Shown piece by piece: positions 9,171-18,616 of a stretch of 64,000 nucleotides of DNA. The notes below the pieces were generated by a model that was not told the origin of the DNA, did no database searches, and saw only the letters and a program-made list of their open reading frames with translations. Within the stretch, counting starts at the first letter, position 1, and each line of letters starts with the position of its first letter. Position numbers and translations under genes: made by a program. Source of the DNA: Enterobacter cancerogenus (GTDB lineage: Bacteria; Pseudomonadota; Gammaproteobacteria; Enterobacterales; Enterobacteriaceae); assembly GCA_000773965.1 (NCBI GenBank), contig JRUP01000018.1, forward strand, positions 62,001 to 126,000. The letters are read 5' to 3'.

Positions 9171-10040
9171 TCACTGGTTATTCATTGCACAGCGTGCATT
9201 GTAAAAGGGTAAATTCCAGCTTCTGTTGGCACGAGTAGGGTAATATGATTTGCGATATACGGTCTGATTACTCAAAGCACCGCCTCCACCCTCATAACCT
9301 CTTATGACTTTTTTGGTTCCATTTTCAGGGCCTGTGGGATTCTTTTTGGCTGAGTGGGAATAATAGTCTTTTGCGTACCAATCCTGCATCCAGTCTACTC
9401 CGTTCCCGGCCATATCATATAAACCCAGTGGCGTAGGTGGATATTTCCCTACGGGATAATTGAACATTAGCCAAGTCATTTCTTCACGCTGTTCGGTTGA
9501 AGGAACATTCCTTCCCTCTTCATACTTCCCATTATCCGTAGCATAAATTACATATTTACCACCATCACGGGCAGCATATTCCCATTATGCTTCAGTGGGT
9601 AAGGCTATTTTTTTTCCAGAAAGTTCACCTAACCAGTGGCAATAATCTTGAGCTTGTTGCCAGTTTAAAGCAGCAGGCATATCGGGTGCCTGCATTTTCT
9701 CTCTATCGTTTTCAAAGGGTGGTGGCACATCGGGCCTTGACTTATTTTTCGCGTGTAGATATACATCATAATCCTTCCAGGTTACTTTGTATTTACTGAT
9801 GCTAAAATCATCGAGCGTAACTTCATGCAGCACTTTATCATCGTCACCAAGTGAAATGGGCAATTTTTCATCAGTTAATGGGCCAAAATCCCCCATTTCA
9901 AACGTCCCACCTTTGACCTTAACCATATTAGCCAGCGAGCGCTCAACTAAATCGTGTTGTATCTGTGTGGTTTTTTTATCGTTTGTTCCATCACAGGCGC
10001 ACAGCAATAATGTTAAAAAAATCATCTTATAATTGCGCAT
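9171..10040 (-). pseudogene. FGE/SUMF1-like lipoprotein, array copy 3, single ochre nonsense codon
   Basis: The reading frame spans 290 codons and is uninterrupted except for TAA at 9587-9585, where copies 1, 2 and 4 have CAA or CAG (PTEAQWEYAA). One C-to-T change on the coding strand explains it. The signal peptide (MRNYKMIFLTLLLCAC, lipidated Cys16, Asp at +2) differs from copies 1 and 2, while the core domain is nearly identical to them. This suggests gene conversion or recombination between array members. The truncated product of 151 residues would lack the C-terminal half of the fold. No other lesion is visible, so inactivation looks recent. Confidence 0.8.
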
Positions 10041-10078
10041 TACGCTATCACTTTATTTACATTTTACTTAAACGATTA

Positions 10079-10948
10079 TCAATTATTAATGACGCAGCGG
10101 GCGTTATAATAAGGTAAAATCCATTTTCTTTTACCCAAATTGGGATCCTCTGACTGACGGACAACAGTTTGGTTAGAATATTCATCACCTCCACTATCAT
10201 AACCGCGAATAACCTTTTCCGTACCACTAATTGGTCCAGTGGGGTTTTCTTTTGGTGAATTTTCATAATAGTTGCTGGAGTACCAGTCTTGCATCCAGTC
10301 CACACCATTTCCTGCCATATCATAAAGACCTAAAGGTGTTGGAGGGAACTTTCCTACTGGGTAATTAAACATAATATGAGTCATATCATTTCTTTGCTGG
10401 GTCGACGCAACATTGCGCCCTTCTTCATACTTACCATTATCAGTAGCATATACAATATATTTACCGCCATTGCGCGCTGCATATTCCCACTGAGCTTCCG
10501 ATGGGAGATCTATATTTTTACCAGATATTACCCCCAACCAAGTGCAATAATCTTTTGCCTGCTGCCAAGTTAACGCCGCAGGCATATTCGGCGCCTGTAA
10601 CTTTTTAGCATCATTTCTATACGAGTAAGGTAACTCTGGCTTATTAATATTATGCTCCTTAGCAAAAACATCAAATTCCTTCCAAGTTACTTTGTATTTG
10701 CTAATACTGAAATCATTCAACTTTACATCATGTACAAACTTATCATCCTCTCCTAATGAAATTGGCCTTTTATCTCCTATGAAGTTTCCAAAATCGCCCA
10801 TTTTAAAAACACCACCTTTGATCTTAACCATATTTTTTAGCGAACTAGTTATCAATTTTTCTTGGAGTTGGGTGCTGCTTTTTCCGTCATTGCCATCGCA
10901 GGAGGTTAGCGCCAATGGTAACGCAACAATAAAAATGAATTTCTTCAA
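10079..10948 (-). CDS. FGE/SUMF1-like lipoprotein, array copy 4 (intact, most divergent)
   Basis: This is a 289-residue protein starting at a TTG codon (10948); the signal peptide MKKFIFIVALPLALTSC gives lipidated Cys17 with Asp at +2. Domain motifs parallel the other copies (MVKIKGGVFKMGDFG, MPAALTWQQAKDYCTWLG, LPSEAQWEYAARNGG, LGLYDMAGNGVDWMQDW, NARCVINN). Identity to copies 1-3 is clearly lower and the DNA is more AT-rich, so it is an older paralogue or a separate acquisition. It is the first copy after the VgrG-linked gene (10 bp gap), the place where a cognate immunity gene is usually found. Function is inferred from position and predicted localisation. Confidence 0.82.
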   Translation of the reverse strand: MKKFIFIVALPLALTSCDGNDGKSSTQLQEKLITSSLKNMVKIKGGVFKMGDFGNFIGDKRPISLGEDDKFVHDVKLNDFSISKYKVTWKEFDVFAKEHNINKPELPYSYRNDAKKLQAPNMPAALTWQQAKDYCTWLGVISGKNIDLPSEAQWEYAARNGGKYIVYATDNGKYEEGRNVASTQQRNDMTHIMFNYPVGKFPPTPLGLYDMAGNGVDWMQDWYSSNYYENSPKENPTGPISGTEKVIRGYDSGGDEYSNQTVVRQSEDPNLGKRKWILPYYNARCVINN

Positions 10949-10958
10949 GGTTTTCTCT

Positions 10959-13238
10959 CTAAGCTATCATTGTTGATAAATTTGATTGCATATAAGCAAC
11001 TTGTGTAGCCTTATCCTTTTCAATGTAGGATAAATAATTACTCATTTTATCATCTGAAATGTGTACCAACGGTGAATCAGGATTTATTTCTGAACCATCT
11101 CTCAAATCATTGTAAAGCGAGGATAAATTCCTAGCATATTGAGTGGATAAAAAACCTAAATTCTCAAACTCCCCATTTCCCAAAAAATCAATAACTTTCT
11201 GCTGCCCATACACCCAATCTGTACCAGCCATTGTAGGGTCGCAGTTTAAATGCTGCATGACATTCTCGTAGTCTTTCTTTGACTGCACCCAATATAATGC
11301 ATTAAAAATAGCCTGCTTACGCAAACTCATAATACTTATCTTATAGAAGTCTGCCCTTGTAGGATTCCATGCATTATTCCTTGGATCAATCATATCAACA
11401 AAATTAACATCAATCATTAGTGCAATTGCTGCACCTTTTGTTTCCGGAGTGGAGTATTTGAAAATTCCAGGGTTATTATTTATTGCCTCCATAAGATGCC
11501 TTCTTTTTTCAGCAGATGAAATCGCATCAGTTAATGCTGAAAAAATCTTGGCTGGGCTTTGATATTCATGAATCAACTCGCCTATTCTTTGATAAAAAGC
11601 TTTGGAGTCATAAATACCTTCAGATAATGCTATTAGGGGCAAGGAAGAAATGCTTTGATAGGCGCTTGTGGCAATCTCATTGCCCATCATCTGATAATCT
11701 ACATTTCGTAGCATCATTATAAAACATTCAAAAAATGTTTTTATTTCCGCAAGATTAATTTCCAGACCTATCTGCCCTTTCGCCCCGCCCCCCCAGCAAA
11801 GCGCGGCCTTGCAAAATATACGAAATCTCCCTCTAATATAGGTTAAGTGAAAGGTTGCACTTGCACCGGCACCAACCTGAGCATTAAGTCCGGGCTTTAT
11901 TACCGCAAACTTCACGAAGTCCTTTCCATCCTCGGGTGATTTCCATTCGACACTTCCGGCTAAGTTGGCACCTATTTCTGCCCCAGCGAAGACGCCTAGA
12001 TCAGCACCTGCATCTGCATCAACAGGCGCTTTGGAAATATCGTGGCTATTTTGACCCGATCGTAAACGTGCTGAAGAACCTTTCACACCATAACCGTCAG
12101 CCGTTTTACTCCCCCAATCTGCCGTGATACCTGCCTCTACGGCTATACTTGCCCCGATGCTGCCAGTCAGGCCAAAGGTGAGGACGAACTTGAAAGCCCC
12201 CAAGGATGCCAATCGGGGATTACTGACCGTGCTATTTGCTGGAGATTCTGAAACTCCCACACGACAGGGGTACAGGAATTCACTTCCGGCTTTACTCGGG
12301 TAATGCCATTTTTTCTCGCATTTGGCTTCCCCCAAAACAAAGCTGGCGTTGCCTTTCACTTTACCGTTCAATTGCTTGTTAAGCGGGTTGTATTCGCCAT
12401 TACATCCAGCACCGGCACTAAAGCGCATCAATTGCGCGGCAACACTAAGATCAACATCCCCACTTTGGGCGAATTTTTCGTTTTCAGGCTCAAGATATTT
12501 CTTTAAACGGGTATTCATCGCCTTTGACCAACTGCCGATGATGATATTCACATCATCCATCAGTTTAATATCATCGCCAGCAAGTTTCATTTTCGGCCGT
12601 GTGTCTTTAATGGCCTTAACGATTTTCTCATGATCAACGACCAGCCGTGTGCGCTCTTCTGTACGGCCGTGTTCGTCTGGCTCCGTGGTGTAAGTTTCCT
12701 TTTTTACAAAGCTCTTACCGCCTGATTTTTTTTCGGAGTCTTTTAACTGATAGGTTCGCCAGTGATTACTTATTCTGTCTGATCGCACATACGTCTTTTT
12801 AAAACCCATTACGCCTTTCTTAGAAGCAGGGATTAACTCCATCAACCCTATTCCCGCCGAACTCATACCGGAGGAGAGTAATTTCCCCTCTTCTACATCC
12901 GGTGTAAGAGTTTTAAGTAAGTCGCGTAACTTTTCACTGGCATTGTTCACTTTTTCAGCCGCACTCTCCAGCAATGTGTTTGCCTGAGCGATGTTAGTTT
13001 TTCTAATTTCAATCGCGCGGTCTGCGTCTAACTCATACTCTTGCTTGGCTTTGATCACTGCTTCCATTGAACGCGTGAGCAAATTTTGTTCACTGAGAAA
13101 AGCCTCATGTTCCGCAGCGGGCACGCAGAGCAATGTTGCACTACCAGGATGGAAATAGACTTCAACCTCCCCAGAGCTTTTAGCGGGGATGCCTTTAGGG
13201 ACTGCAGATGTTTGCGAATTCGCTGGAGTATCCGACAT
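10959..13238 (-). CDS. VgrG-linked protein of unknown function, candidate T6SS cargo effector
   Basis: The protein has 759 residues and no signal peptide, and I cannot name a family. The N-terminal 130 residues include EVEVYFHPGSATLLCVPAAEHEAF and a helical, probably coiled-coil stretch (about residues 50-115). The middle (about 345-520) is Gly/Ala-rich with alternating hydrophobic residues (FVLTFGLTGSIGASIAVEAG; GVFAGAEIGANLAGSVEW; LNAQVGAGASATFHLTYI), as expected for an amphipathic beta or membrane-interacting region. The C-terminal 230 residues look helical. It starts 32 bp after the vgrG stop with a good AAGGA ribosome site and is followed by the lipoprotein array. Position and lack of a secretion signal make it a cargo effector candidate, perhaps membrane-acting; this is inference. 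Confidence 0.6.
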   Translation of the reverse strand: MSDTPANSQTSAVPKGIPAKSSGEVEVYFHPGSATLLCVPAAEHEAFLSEQNLLTRSMEAVIKAKQEYELDADRAIEIRKTNIAQANTLLESAAEKVNNASEKLRDLLKTLTPDVEEGKLLSSGMSSAGIGLMELIPASKKGVMGFKKTYVRSDRISNHWRTYQLKDSEKKSGGKSFVKKETYTTEPDEHGRTEERTRLVVDHEKIVKAIKDTRPKMKLAGDDIKLMDDVNIIIGSWSKAMNTRLKKYLEPENEKFAQSGDVDLSVAAQLMRFSAGAGCNGEYNPLNKQLNGKVKGNASFVLGEAKCEKKWHYPSKAGSEFLYPCRVGVSESPANSTVSNPRLASLGAFKFVLTFGLTGSIGASIAVEAGITADWGSKTADGYGVKGSSARLRSGQNSHDISKAPVDADAGADLGVFAGAEIGANLAGSVEWKSPEDGKDFVKFAVIKPGLNAQVGAGASATFHLTYIRGRFRIFCKAALCWGGGAKGQIGLEINLAEIKTFFECFIMMLRNVDYQMMGNEIATSAYQSISSLPLIALSEGIYDSKAFYQRIGELIHEYQSPAKIFSALTDAISSAEKRRHLMEAINNNPGIFKYSTPETKGAAIALMIDVNFVDMIDPRNNAWNPTRADFYKISIMSLRKQAIFNALYWVQSKKDYENVMQHLNCDPTMAGTDWVYGQQKVIDFLGNGEFENLGFLSTQYARNLSSLYNDLRDGSEINPDSPLVHISDDKMSNYLSYIEKDKATQVAYMQSNLSTMIA

Positions 13239-13270
13239 GGTGATTCCTTATCGTTAATCAGGACAATCAG

Positions 13271-15772
13271 TTAAAGAAATTCAATTTTGATGCTGTTAGG
13301 CATTACCGTTGAGATTTCTGCCGTATTTCCTTCGTCATCGGTATACCCTTCGTAAACATCCCCTTCTCCAGTGGTAATACGATAATGCTTATTAGGAATT
13401 ATCTGACCACTGGTTTCATCAATGGCGGTGAAATATTCACTATAGCCCGTCGGTAGTTCAGGCGGCGTGATATTGATATTAGCCGACCCCATTTTCTGCA
13501 CATTGCTGCTTTTCAGCAGAATATTGCCTGGACAACCCAGTTCAATATTACCATCCTTGAGCCGTATATATCCGCCACCACAGCTCAGTAGTAATTCTTC
13601 ATGTGCCGCAATGGTGACTTTACTTTTTACGCTGGTGATTGAAAACGCCTGTTTCGCTAACAAATTCATGGCATCGTTTTGTGCCTGAATATCCACATCA
13701 CCTTTTCCGGCATAAGCCTTAATACCGGCGGTTTTGGCATACATGCTGACTGACTCTTGTGATGACGCAGTAAAGGACTTGCCACTGCTGATATCTATAT
13801 TTCCACCCGCAGCTATGCCGACGCTTTCATTACCCGAAGCAACTCGTACCGCTTTAGGACTCACAACGCCGACTCCTTCAGGGGCATGCAATACCATGCC
13901 TGCTCCTACTAGCTTCTTCAGCGCATTATTCAATGATTCCTGACTGTGGGTATCACTGGCTGCTGCCTTGGCATTTTCCGCGGCTTTAGAAAGTGACTGC
14001 GCCAATGCTAATGCTTTTTCCAGTTGCGCGATGGCCGCCTGCATATCCAGCGCCTGTCCCTGCGCCAGTTCCTGACCATCCGCACTAATAAACAGCCCTT
14101 TCCCCGCACGAATCGCGCCCCAGCTGTCACTGCGTAGTTCAAAGCCTTCGCCACGCTGCGTGCGTTCACCATCCACCAAGTGGCCAAGGTTCAGCTGGCT
14201 CTTGCCGCCGTATTCGGTGGAGAGTTTGATGTGCTCTTTGCCGCGCTCATCTTCCATGCGCAGCTTGTTGTTGGCCGGGGTGCGAATCACGTTGCGCTTA
14301 TGGTTGGCGGCGCTGACGTGATCTTCATTGCGCGAGTCGTGCAGCGCATAAGCGATATAAGGGCGATCGGGATTGCCCGCTTCGAAGGCTATCGCCACTT
14401 CGGTGCCCGCGATCAGCGGCATATGCCAACCGTAAGTATCGCCGCTGTACGGTTTTGCCAGACGCACCCACAGGCTTTCGTAACCGGTTTTCCACTGTGT
14501 CAGGTCGAAGTCAAACTTCACCTTGTAGCGGCCGCTCTCATCCAGATGCGCGTAGGTGTCATTTTCAGTCACGCTGGTAACACGTGCCTGCAAGGTTCCA
14601 GCGATGGTAGGGCGTTTGAGCACTTGCGGGCGATAGCCCACGGTTTCGCTGTAGGGAATTCCTTGCCAGCTGAGCGTAAACGACGCATCACGGCCGCCCT
14701 GAGCGCTAATCGCAGTGATCACCACGCCCGCGGTAAACAACGGTGGCACATCGCCGATGATTTCCAGCATCTGCCCCGGTTGCAGTGTAGCCGCGTTGCT
14801 GGCTCCACTCAGTTGATGCTGCGCGTTGAGCAAACGTTCGTGGCGCAAACGGGCATAGAAGGCGCCGGTTTCTGTTTCGGCGTCCTGCTGTGCGCCTTGC
14901 GTCAGGTAGTTATCGCTGTAGCGATAGACTTCGCCGTAAGCGGTGCTGTCGGCACCGGCATCACCATCGGTGAGCAGGCCGTTTTGCGCATCGCGATAGT
15001 TGTAATCTTTGACTTTAACCGCCTGGCTCACCACCTGGTGGCTACTGCTGAGCTTCCACACCGATTCGGTGGCGCCATCGTTCATGCCAGAGAGTGAACG
15101 CAGCGGTAATGACACATCAAACTGATAGAACTGCTGGTCGTCAGCGAAAATCACGATCTCTTGCTGCATGCGGCTGTCGGCTTCAAAGCGATACCAGATA
15201 CCCACTTCAGACAGCAGACGCTCGATAAACGCCAGATCCGATTCTTGCCACTGCATCACCTGTTCGCGACGCGGATAAGTGCCACGCAGGCGGAATTCAA
15301 ACTGCCAGCCTTCAAACTGGTGATTATCACGCAGGATCTGTTCAACGATCTCCGGCACCGACTGGTTCTGAAAAATCGCCGGACGGCTGGCATTGCCCAG
15401 CAGCGCCAGTCGTGGCTCCAGCGTGGCCTGATAGCGGGTCTCATCCAGCGATGAAGAGAGGCGCTGGAACTGAGTGATCACGCCATGCACGATGCGCGGT
15501 GATTCCATACTCGGCAGAGAAAAGCCCGCTAATTGCATACCCGGCGCATTGAAACTGAAGCTGGCGTTTTTCAGCAGCATCTGTTGTGGCGTGATGCCGC
15601 TGTCGAGGCTGCTAAAAATGATTTCATAACCATACAGACGACTCAGCGCTTCATCCCCTTTAAAGGATTCCACATCCAGCGCCGCTGCACCGCCCTCCAC
15701 CTTGAGGTCATAACGGTTCATCGAGCCACTTAAGGTCTGGCCGATTTTTGTCGCGATATCTGCCAGCGCCAT
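13271..15772 (-). CDS. vgrG: VgrG (TssI) spike protein with C-terminal transthyretin-like extension
   Basis: This 833-residue protein has a gp27-like head (from residue 1; LEVESFKGDEALSRLYGYEI-type start), an OB/gp5 domain (about 395-475, ending GTEVAIAFEAGNPDRPYI), the NKLRMEDERGKEHIKLSTEYGGKSQLNLGH region, and a repetitive DUF2345-type beta-helix to about 770. The last roughly 60 residues (IIPNKHYRITTGEGDVYEGYTDDEGNTAEI) resemble the transthyretin-like modules that VgrGs use to dock cargo encoded next door. The start ATG overlaps the tssH stop as TAATG. The trimer forms the puncturing spike; the extension points to the adjacent 759-residue protein as its cargo (inferred). Confidence 0.93.
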   Translation of the reverse strand: MALADIATKIGQTLSGSMNRYDLKVEGGAAALDVESFKGDEALSRLYGYEIIFSSLDSGITPQQMLLKNASFSFNAPGMQLAGFSLPSMESPRIVHGVITQFQRLSSSLDETRYQATLEPRLALLGNASRPAIFQNQSVPEIVEQILRDNHQFEGWQFEFRLRGTYPRREQVMQWQESDLAFIERLLSEVGIWYRFEADSRMQQEIVIFADDQQFYQFDVSLPLRSLSGMNDGATESVWKLSSSHQVVSQAVKVKDYNYRDAQNGLLTDGDAGADSTAYGEVYRYSDNYLTQGAQQDAETETGAFYARLRHERLLNAQHQLSGASNAATLQPGQMLEIIGDVPPLFTAGVVITAISAQGGRDASFTLSWQGIPYSETVGYRPQVLKRPTIAGTLQARVTSVTENDTYAHLDESGRYKVKFDFDLTQWKTGYESLWVRLAKPYSGDTYGWHMPLIAGTEVAIAFEAGNPDRPYIAYALHDSRNEDHVSAANHKRNVIRTPANNKLRMEDERGKEHIKLSTEYGGKSQLNLGHLVDGERTQRGEGFELRSDSWGAIRAGKGLFISADGQELAQGQALDMQAAIAQLEKALALAQSLSKAAENAKAAASDTHSQESLNNALKKLVGAGMVLHAPEGVGVVSPKAVRVASGNESVGIAAGGNIDISSGKSFTASSQESVSMYAKTAGIKAYAGKGDVDIQAQNDAMNLLAKQAFSITSVKSKVTIAAHEELLLSCGGGYIRLKDGNIELGCPGNILLKSSNVQKMGSANINITPPELPTGYSEYFTAIDETSGQIIPNKHYRITTGEGDVYEGYTDDEGNTAEISTVMPNSIKIEFL

Positions 15773-18417
15773 TATGCGTTCTCCCCATGCTGTGCCGTCA
15801 GGCTCAGGGTGATGCCGGTTTCATCATCAAATCCCAGCGTCAGGTGCGATGGTTTCTCCTGCTGCGCCAGTTGCAGCAGCAACGTTTGCGACAGCACCGG
15901 TAAAATCTGTTGGTTCAGCAAGCTGTCGATGTTGCGCGCGCCGCTGTCCGGCAGCAGACAAGCGCTGACCAGCGTGTCATACAGGCTTTCTTCGATATGG
16001 CACTGCAGGCCGTAGTGACGTTGCAGCCGTTTGGCGACCTGCCCCAGTTTGATACTGACGATTTCACGCAGCGCCGGGGCACCGAGTGGGCGATAAATCA
16101 CCGTCTGGAATCGCGCTAGCAGCGCAGGCTGGAAGTGATCGCGCAGGATCGGATGCAGCAGTTCATTAACGCTGCTGGCCGGAGCTTCGGGTTGCTGCTC
16201 CAGCAGTGCCATCAGCGCATCGCTGCCGAGATTGGAGGTCATTAAAATCACGGTGTTGCGGAAGTCGATTTCACGCCCCTCGCCATCGCGCATCACGCCA
16301 CGATCGAACACCTGATAAAAGAGATTGAGGACATCGCGGTGCGCTTTTTCCACTTCATCCAGCAGAACCACGCTGTAAGGACGCTTGCGTACCGCTTCAG
16401 TGAGAATGCCCCCCTGGCCGTATCCTACGTAACCCGGAGGTGACCCTTTCAGCTGCGATACAGTGTGCGCTTCCTGATACTCCGAGAGGTTGATGGTGAT
16501 CAGCGCACGTTCGCCGCCAAACAACGTATCAGCCAGCGCCAGCGCTGATTCGGTTTTACCCACACCGCTTGGTCCCACCAGCAGAAATACCCCCAGCGGA
16601 CCGTTTTCTGCCGTCAGGCCGGTTTTTGCAGCTCGCAAACGCTGAGCAATCGCGTGCAATCCGGCATCCTGGCCGATCACCCGTTTGCCTAGCTGCTGTT
16701 CCAGTTCAAGCAAGTTGGTCTGTTCATCTTTCAGCAAACTGCCCCGCGGTACGCCGGTCCAGTCGGCAATCACTTCTGCCACGCTGCGCGCATCCACATC
16801 CAGCGACAGCAGTGGCGCGTTGCCCTGTAGCGTGCTGAGTTGCTGCTGCAAATCGCCTAAGGTTGCACCCTGCTCCGGCTGCTGGCGGGCCGTCAGTATC
16901 TGCTCTGCCAGCGCTTTTTCCTGCTGGAAGCGCAGTTCGAGTGCGGCACATTGTGTTTGCAGCGCGCGGCGTTGTTCCGCCAGTGTGGTCAGGCGCGTGG
17001 CATCACCTTGTGGATGGAGTGCCAGATCGTCCTCAATCGCCTGTTGTTCCATCGCCAGTGCGGCGAGCTGCGCCTGCAACTGCATCAGCGCTTCCGGCTG
17101 CGTGTCGAGGCTCATGCGCACGCGCGCACTGGCGGTATCCAGCAGGTCCACCGCCTTATCCGGCAGTTGGCGGGCAGTAAGATAGCGGCGCGACAGCGTC
17201 ACCGCTGCCTGAATTGCCGCATCCTGAATGTGTACGCCATGATGTTGTGCATAGCGAGATTTCAGGCCACGCAGCATCAGGGTGGCGCTAGCGTCGTCCG
17301 GCTCATCCACTTTGACCATCTGAAAACGACGCTCCAAAGCGGCATCGCGTTCGAAATACTGTTTGTACTCTGACCAGGTGGTGGCAGCGATGGTGCGCAG
17401 TTCGCCACGCGCCAGCGCAGGTTTCAACAGGTTAGCGGCATCCGCGCCGCCCGCCTGGTTTCCCGCACCAATAATGGTGTGGGCTTCATCAATAAACAGC
17501 AGCACCGGTTCAGGTGACTGCTGGACGGCATCAATCACGCTCTTCAGGCGCTGCTCAAACTCCCCTTTCACCCCCGCGCCTGCCTGCAAAATACCCAGGT
17601 CGAGGGTGCGCAGCGAGACCCGCTTCAGGCTTTCCGGCACGTTGCCCTCGGCAATGCGCAGCGCCAGTCCTTCTACCAACGCGGTTTTACCTACACCCGG
17701 CTCGCCAACCATAATCGGATTGTTTTTGCGGCGGCGAGAGAGGATATCGATCATCTGGCGGATTTCATTATCGCGGCCCAGAACCGGATCGATGTTGCCC
17801 GCGCGCGCCTGTGCGGTGAGGTCGTGGGTAAACTTGTTCAGTACCTGCTGCAGCGCTTCAGACAAGGTCTGTTTGCCGTTCAGTGCAGGTTGCACGCGGT
17901 CATCCGCTAGCACCCTGTCATTCTCTGCCAGCGCCTGCTGTTCGGGACGCTCTTCTGACTGGGCATCCAGCAGTGGACGCAGTCGTTGCAGTTGGGTAGC
18001 GCTCAAACTGAGTAGCGGCCAGGCCTGTTGCGCGTGCAGCCAGGCCGGTTGGGTAATCAACGCCTGCAACAGATGTGCAGAGCGAATCGATGTCGCATTC
18101 TCTTCCAGCGAGGCCACCAGCCAGGCGGATTGCAGCAAGCCACTGAGCGCGGAAGAGAGCTGAGGACGCTGAGTGACGCTGTGCGGCAAGGTCTCAAGAT
18201 GGCTGAGCAGCGATTGCCACAGCCCATCCAGATCCCACTCATAGCGGCGGGCTACGGTGACGATATCGCCTTCACCGCTTTCCAGCAGTTTCAACAGCCA
18301 GTGCTCCACGGTAATTTCCCGGTGTGCGCGGGTTTGGCAGAGCGCGGCGGCGGCGTCCAGCGCCCGGGCGCAAAAGGGGTTTAATCGGCGAAGTAAAGCA
18401 GGTGAAGAGATATCCAT
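15772..18417 (-). CDS. tssH: TssH/ClpV, AAA+ ATPase that disassembles the T6SS sheath
   Basis: This 881-residue HSP100-family protein has a Clp-N domain (residues 1-160), a first AAA+ module with Walker A GEPGVGKT near 237, Walker B FIDEAHT, a middle coiled-coil region (about 400-540) and a second AAA+ module with Walker A GPSGVGKT near 614 and LLDEVEKAH. ClpV extracts TssC from the contracted sheath so that TssB/TssC can be reused. Its stop shares one base with the vgrG start, so the two are translationally coupled. A 199 bp gap with a GC hairpin separates it from hcp upstream. Confidence 0.96.
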   Translation of the reverse strand: MDISSPALLRRLNPFCARALDAAAALCQTRAHREITVEHWLLKLLESGEGDIVTVARRYEWDLDGLWQSLLSHLETLPHSVTQRPQLSSALSGLLQSAWLVASLEENATSIRSAHLLQALITQPAWLHAQQAWPLLSLSATQLQRLRPLLDAQSEERPEQQALAENDRVLADDRVQPALNGKQTLSEALQQVLNKFTHDLTAQARAGNIDPVLGRDNEIRQMIDILSRRRKNNPIMVGEPGVGKTALVEGLALRIAEGNVPESLKRVSLRTLDLGILQAGAGVKGEFEQRLKSVIDAVQQSPEPVLLFIDEAHTIIGAGNQAGGADAANLLKPALARGELRTIAATTWSEYKQYFERDAALERRFQMVKVDEPDDASATLMLRGLKSRYAQHHGVHIQDAAIQAAVTLSRRYLTARQLPDKAVDLLDTASARVRMSLDTQPEALMQLQAQLAALAMEQQAIEDDLALHPQGDATRLTTLAEQRRALQTQCAALELRFQQEKALAEQILTARQQPEQGATLGDLQQQLSTLQGNAPLLSLDVDARSVAEVIADWTGVPRGSLLKDEQTNLLELEQQLGKRVIGQDAGLHAIAQRLRAAKTGLTAENGPLGVFLLVGPSGVGKTESALALADTLFGGERALITINLSEYQEAHTVSQLKGSPPGYVGYGQGGILTEAVRKRPYSVVLLDEVEKAHRDVLNLFYQVFDRGVMRDGEGREIDFRNTVILMTSNLGSDALMALLEQQPEAPASSVNELLHPILRDHFQPALLARFQTVIYRPLGAPALREIVSIKLGQVAKRLQRHYGLQCHIEESLYDTLVSACLLPDSGARNIDSLLNQQILPVLSQTLLLQLAQQEKPSHLTLGFDDETGITLSLTAQHGENA

Positions 18418-18574
18418 AATAGTCCCGTCCTATGGCAAAAAATCGGGGCATTCATCGTGTTGCGCCATGGCTACCGCACGACCGAGGATCGTTCGTTGGG
18501 GTAGAACAGCAAGTTTTGCGATGAATCCAGTCACTGACGCATTGATGTCAATGAGGTACGTAACAGCAGAACAG

Positions 18575-18592
18575 GCGCCCCACGCGGGGCGC
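18575..18592 (-). terminator. Hairpin after hcp (attenuating terminator or mRNA-stabilising stem)
   Basis: A perfect 7 bp GCGCCCC/GGGGCGC stem with a 4-nt loop starts 25 bp beyond the hcp stop. The run that follows on the minus strand (CTGTTCTGCTGTT) is only moderately U-rich. It would allow much higher hcp expression than tssH, as expected for the abundant tube protein, while letting some transcripts read through. Confidence 0.6.
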
Positions 18593-18616
18593 ACTGAGAT
18601 TACTCACGCAGCGGCA

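Noticed and set aside
7365..10948. A diversity-generating retroelement, because the FGE lipoproteins share the C-type-lectin fold and a variable C-terminal loop
   Set aside because: No reverse transcriptase or template repeat is present in the window, and the base changes are not limited to adenines.
14180..15097. A 305-codon plus-strand frame inside vgrG
   Set aside because: It is antisense to the clear VgrG coding sequence and reflects its codon composition; no independent similarity.
17363..18163. A 266-codon plus-strand frame inside tssH
   Set aside because: It is antisense to ClpV, Ser/Arg-rich, with no family match.
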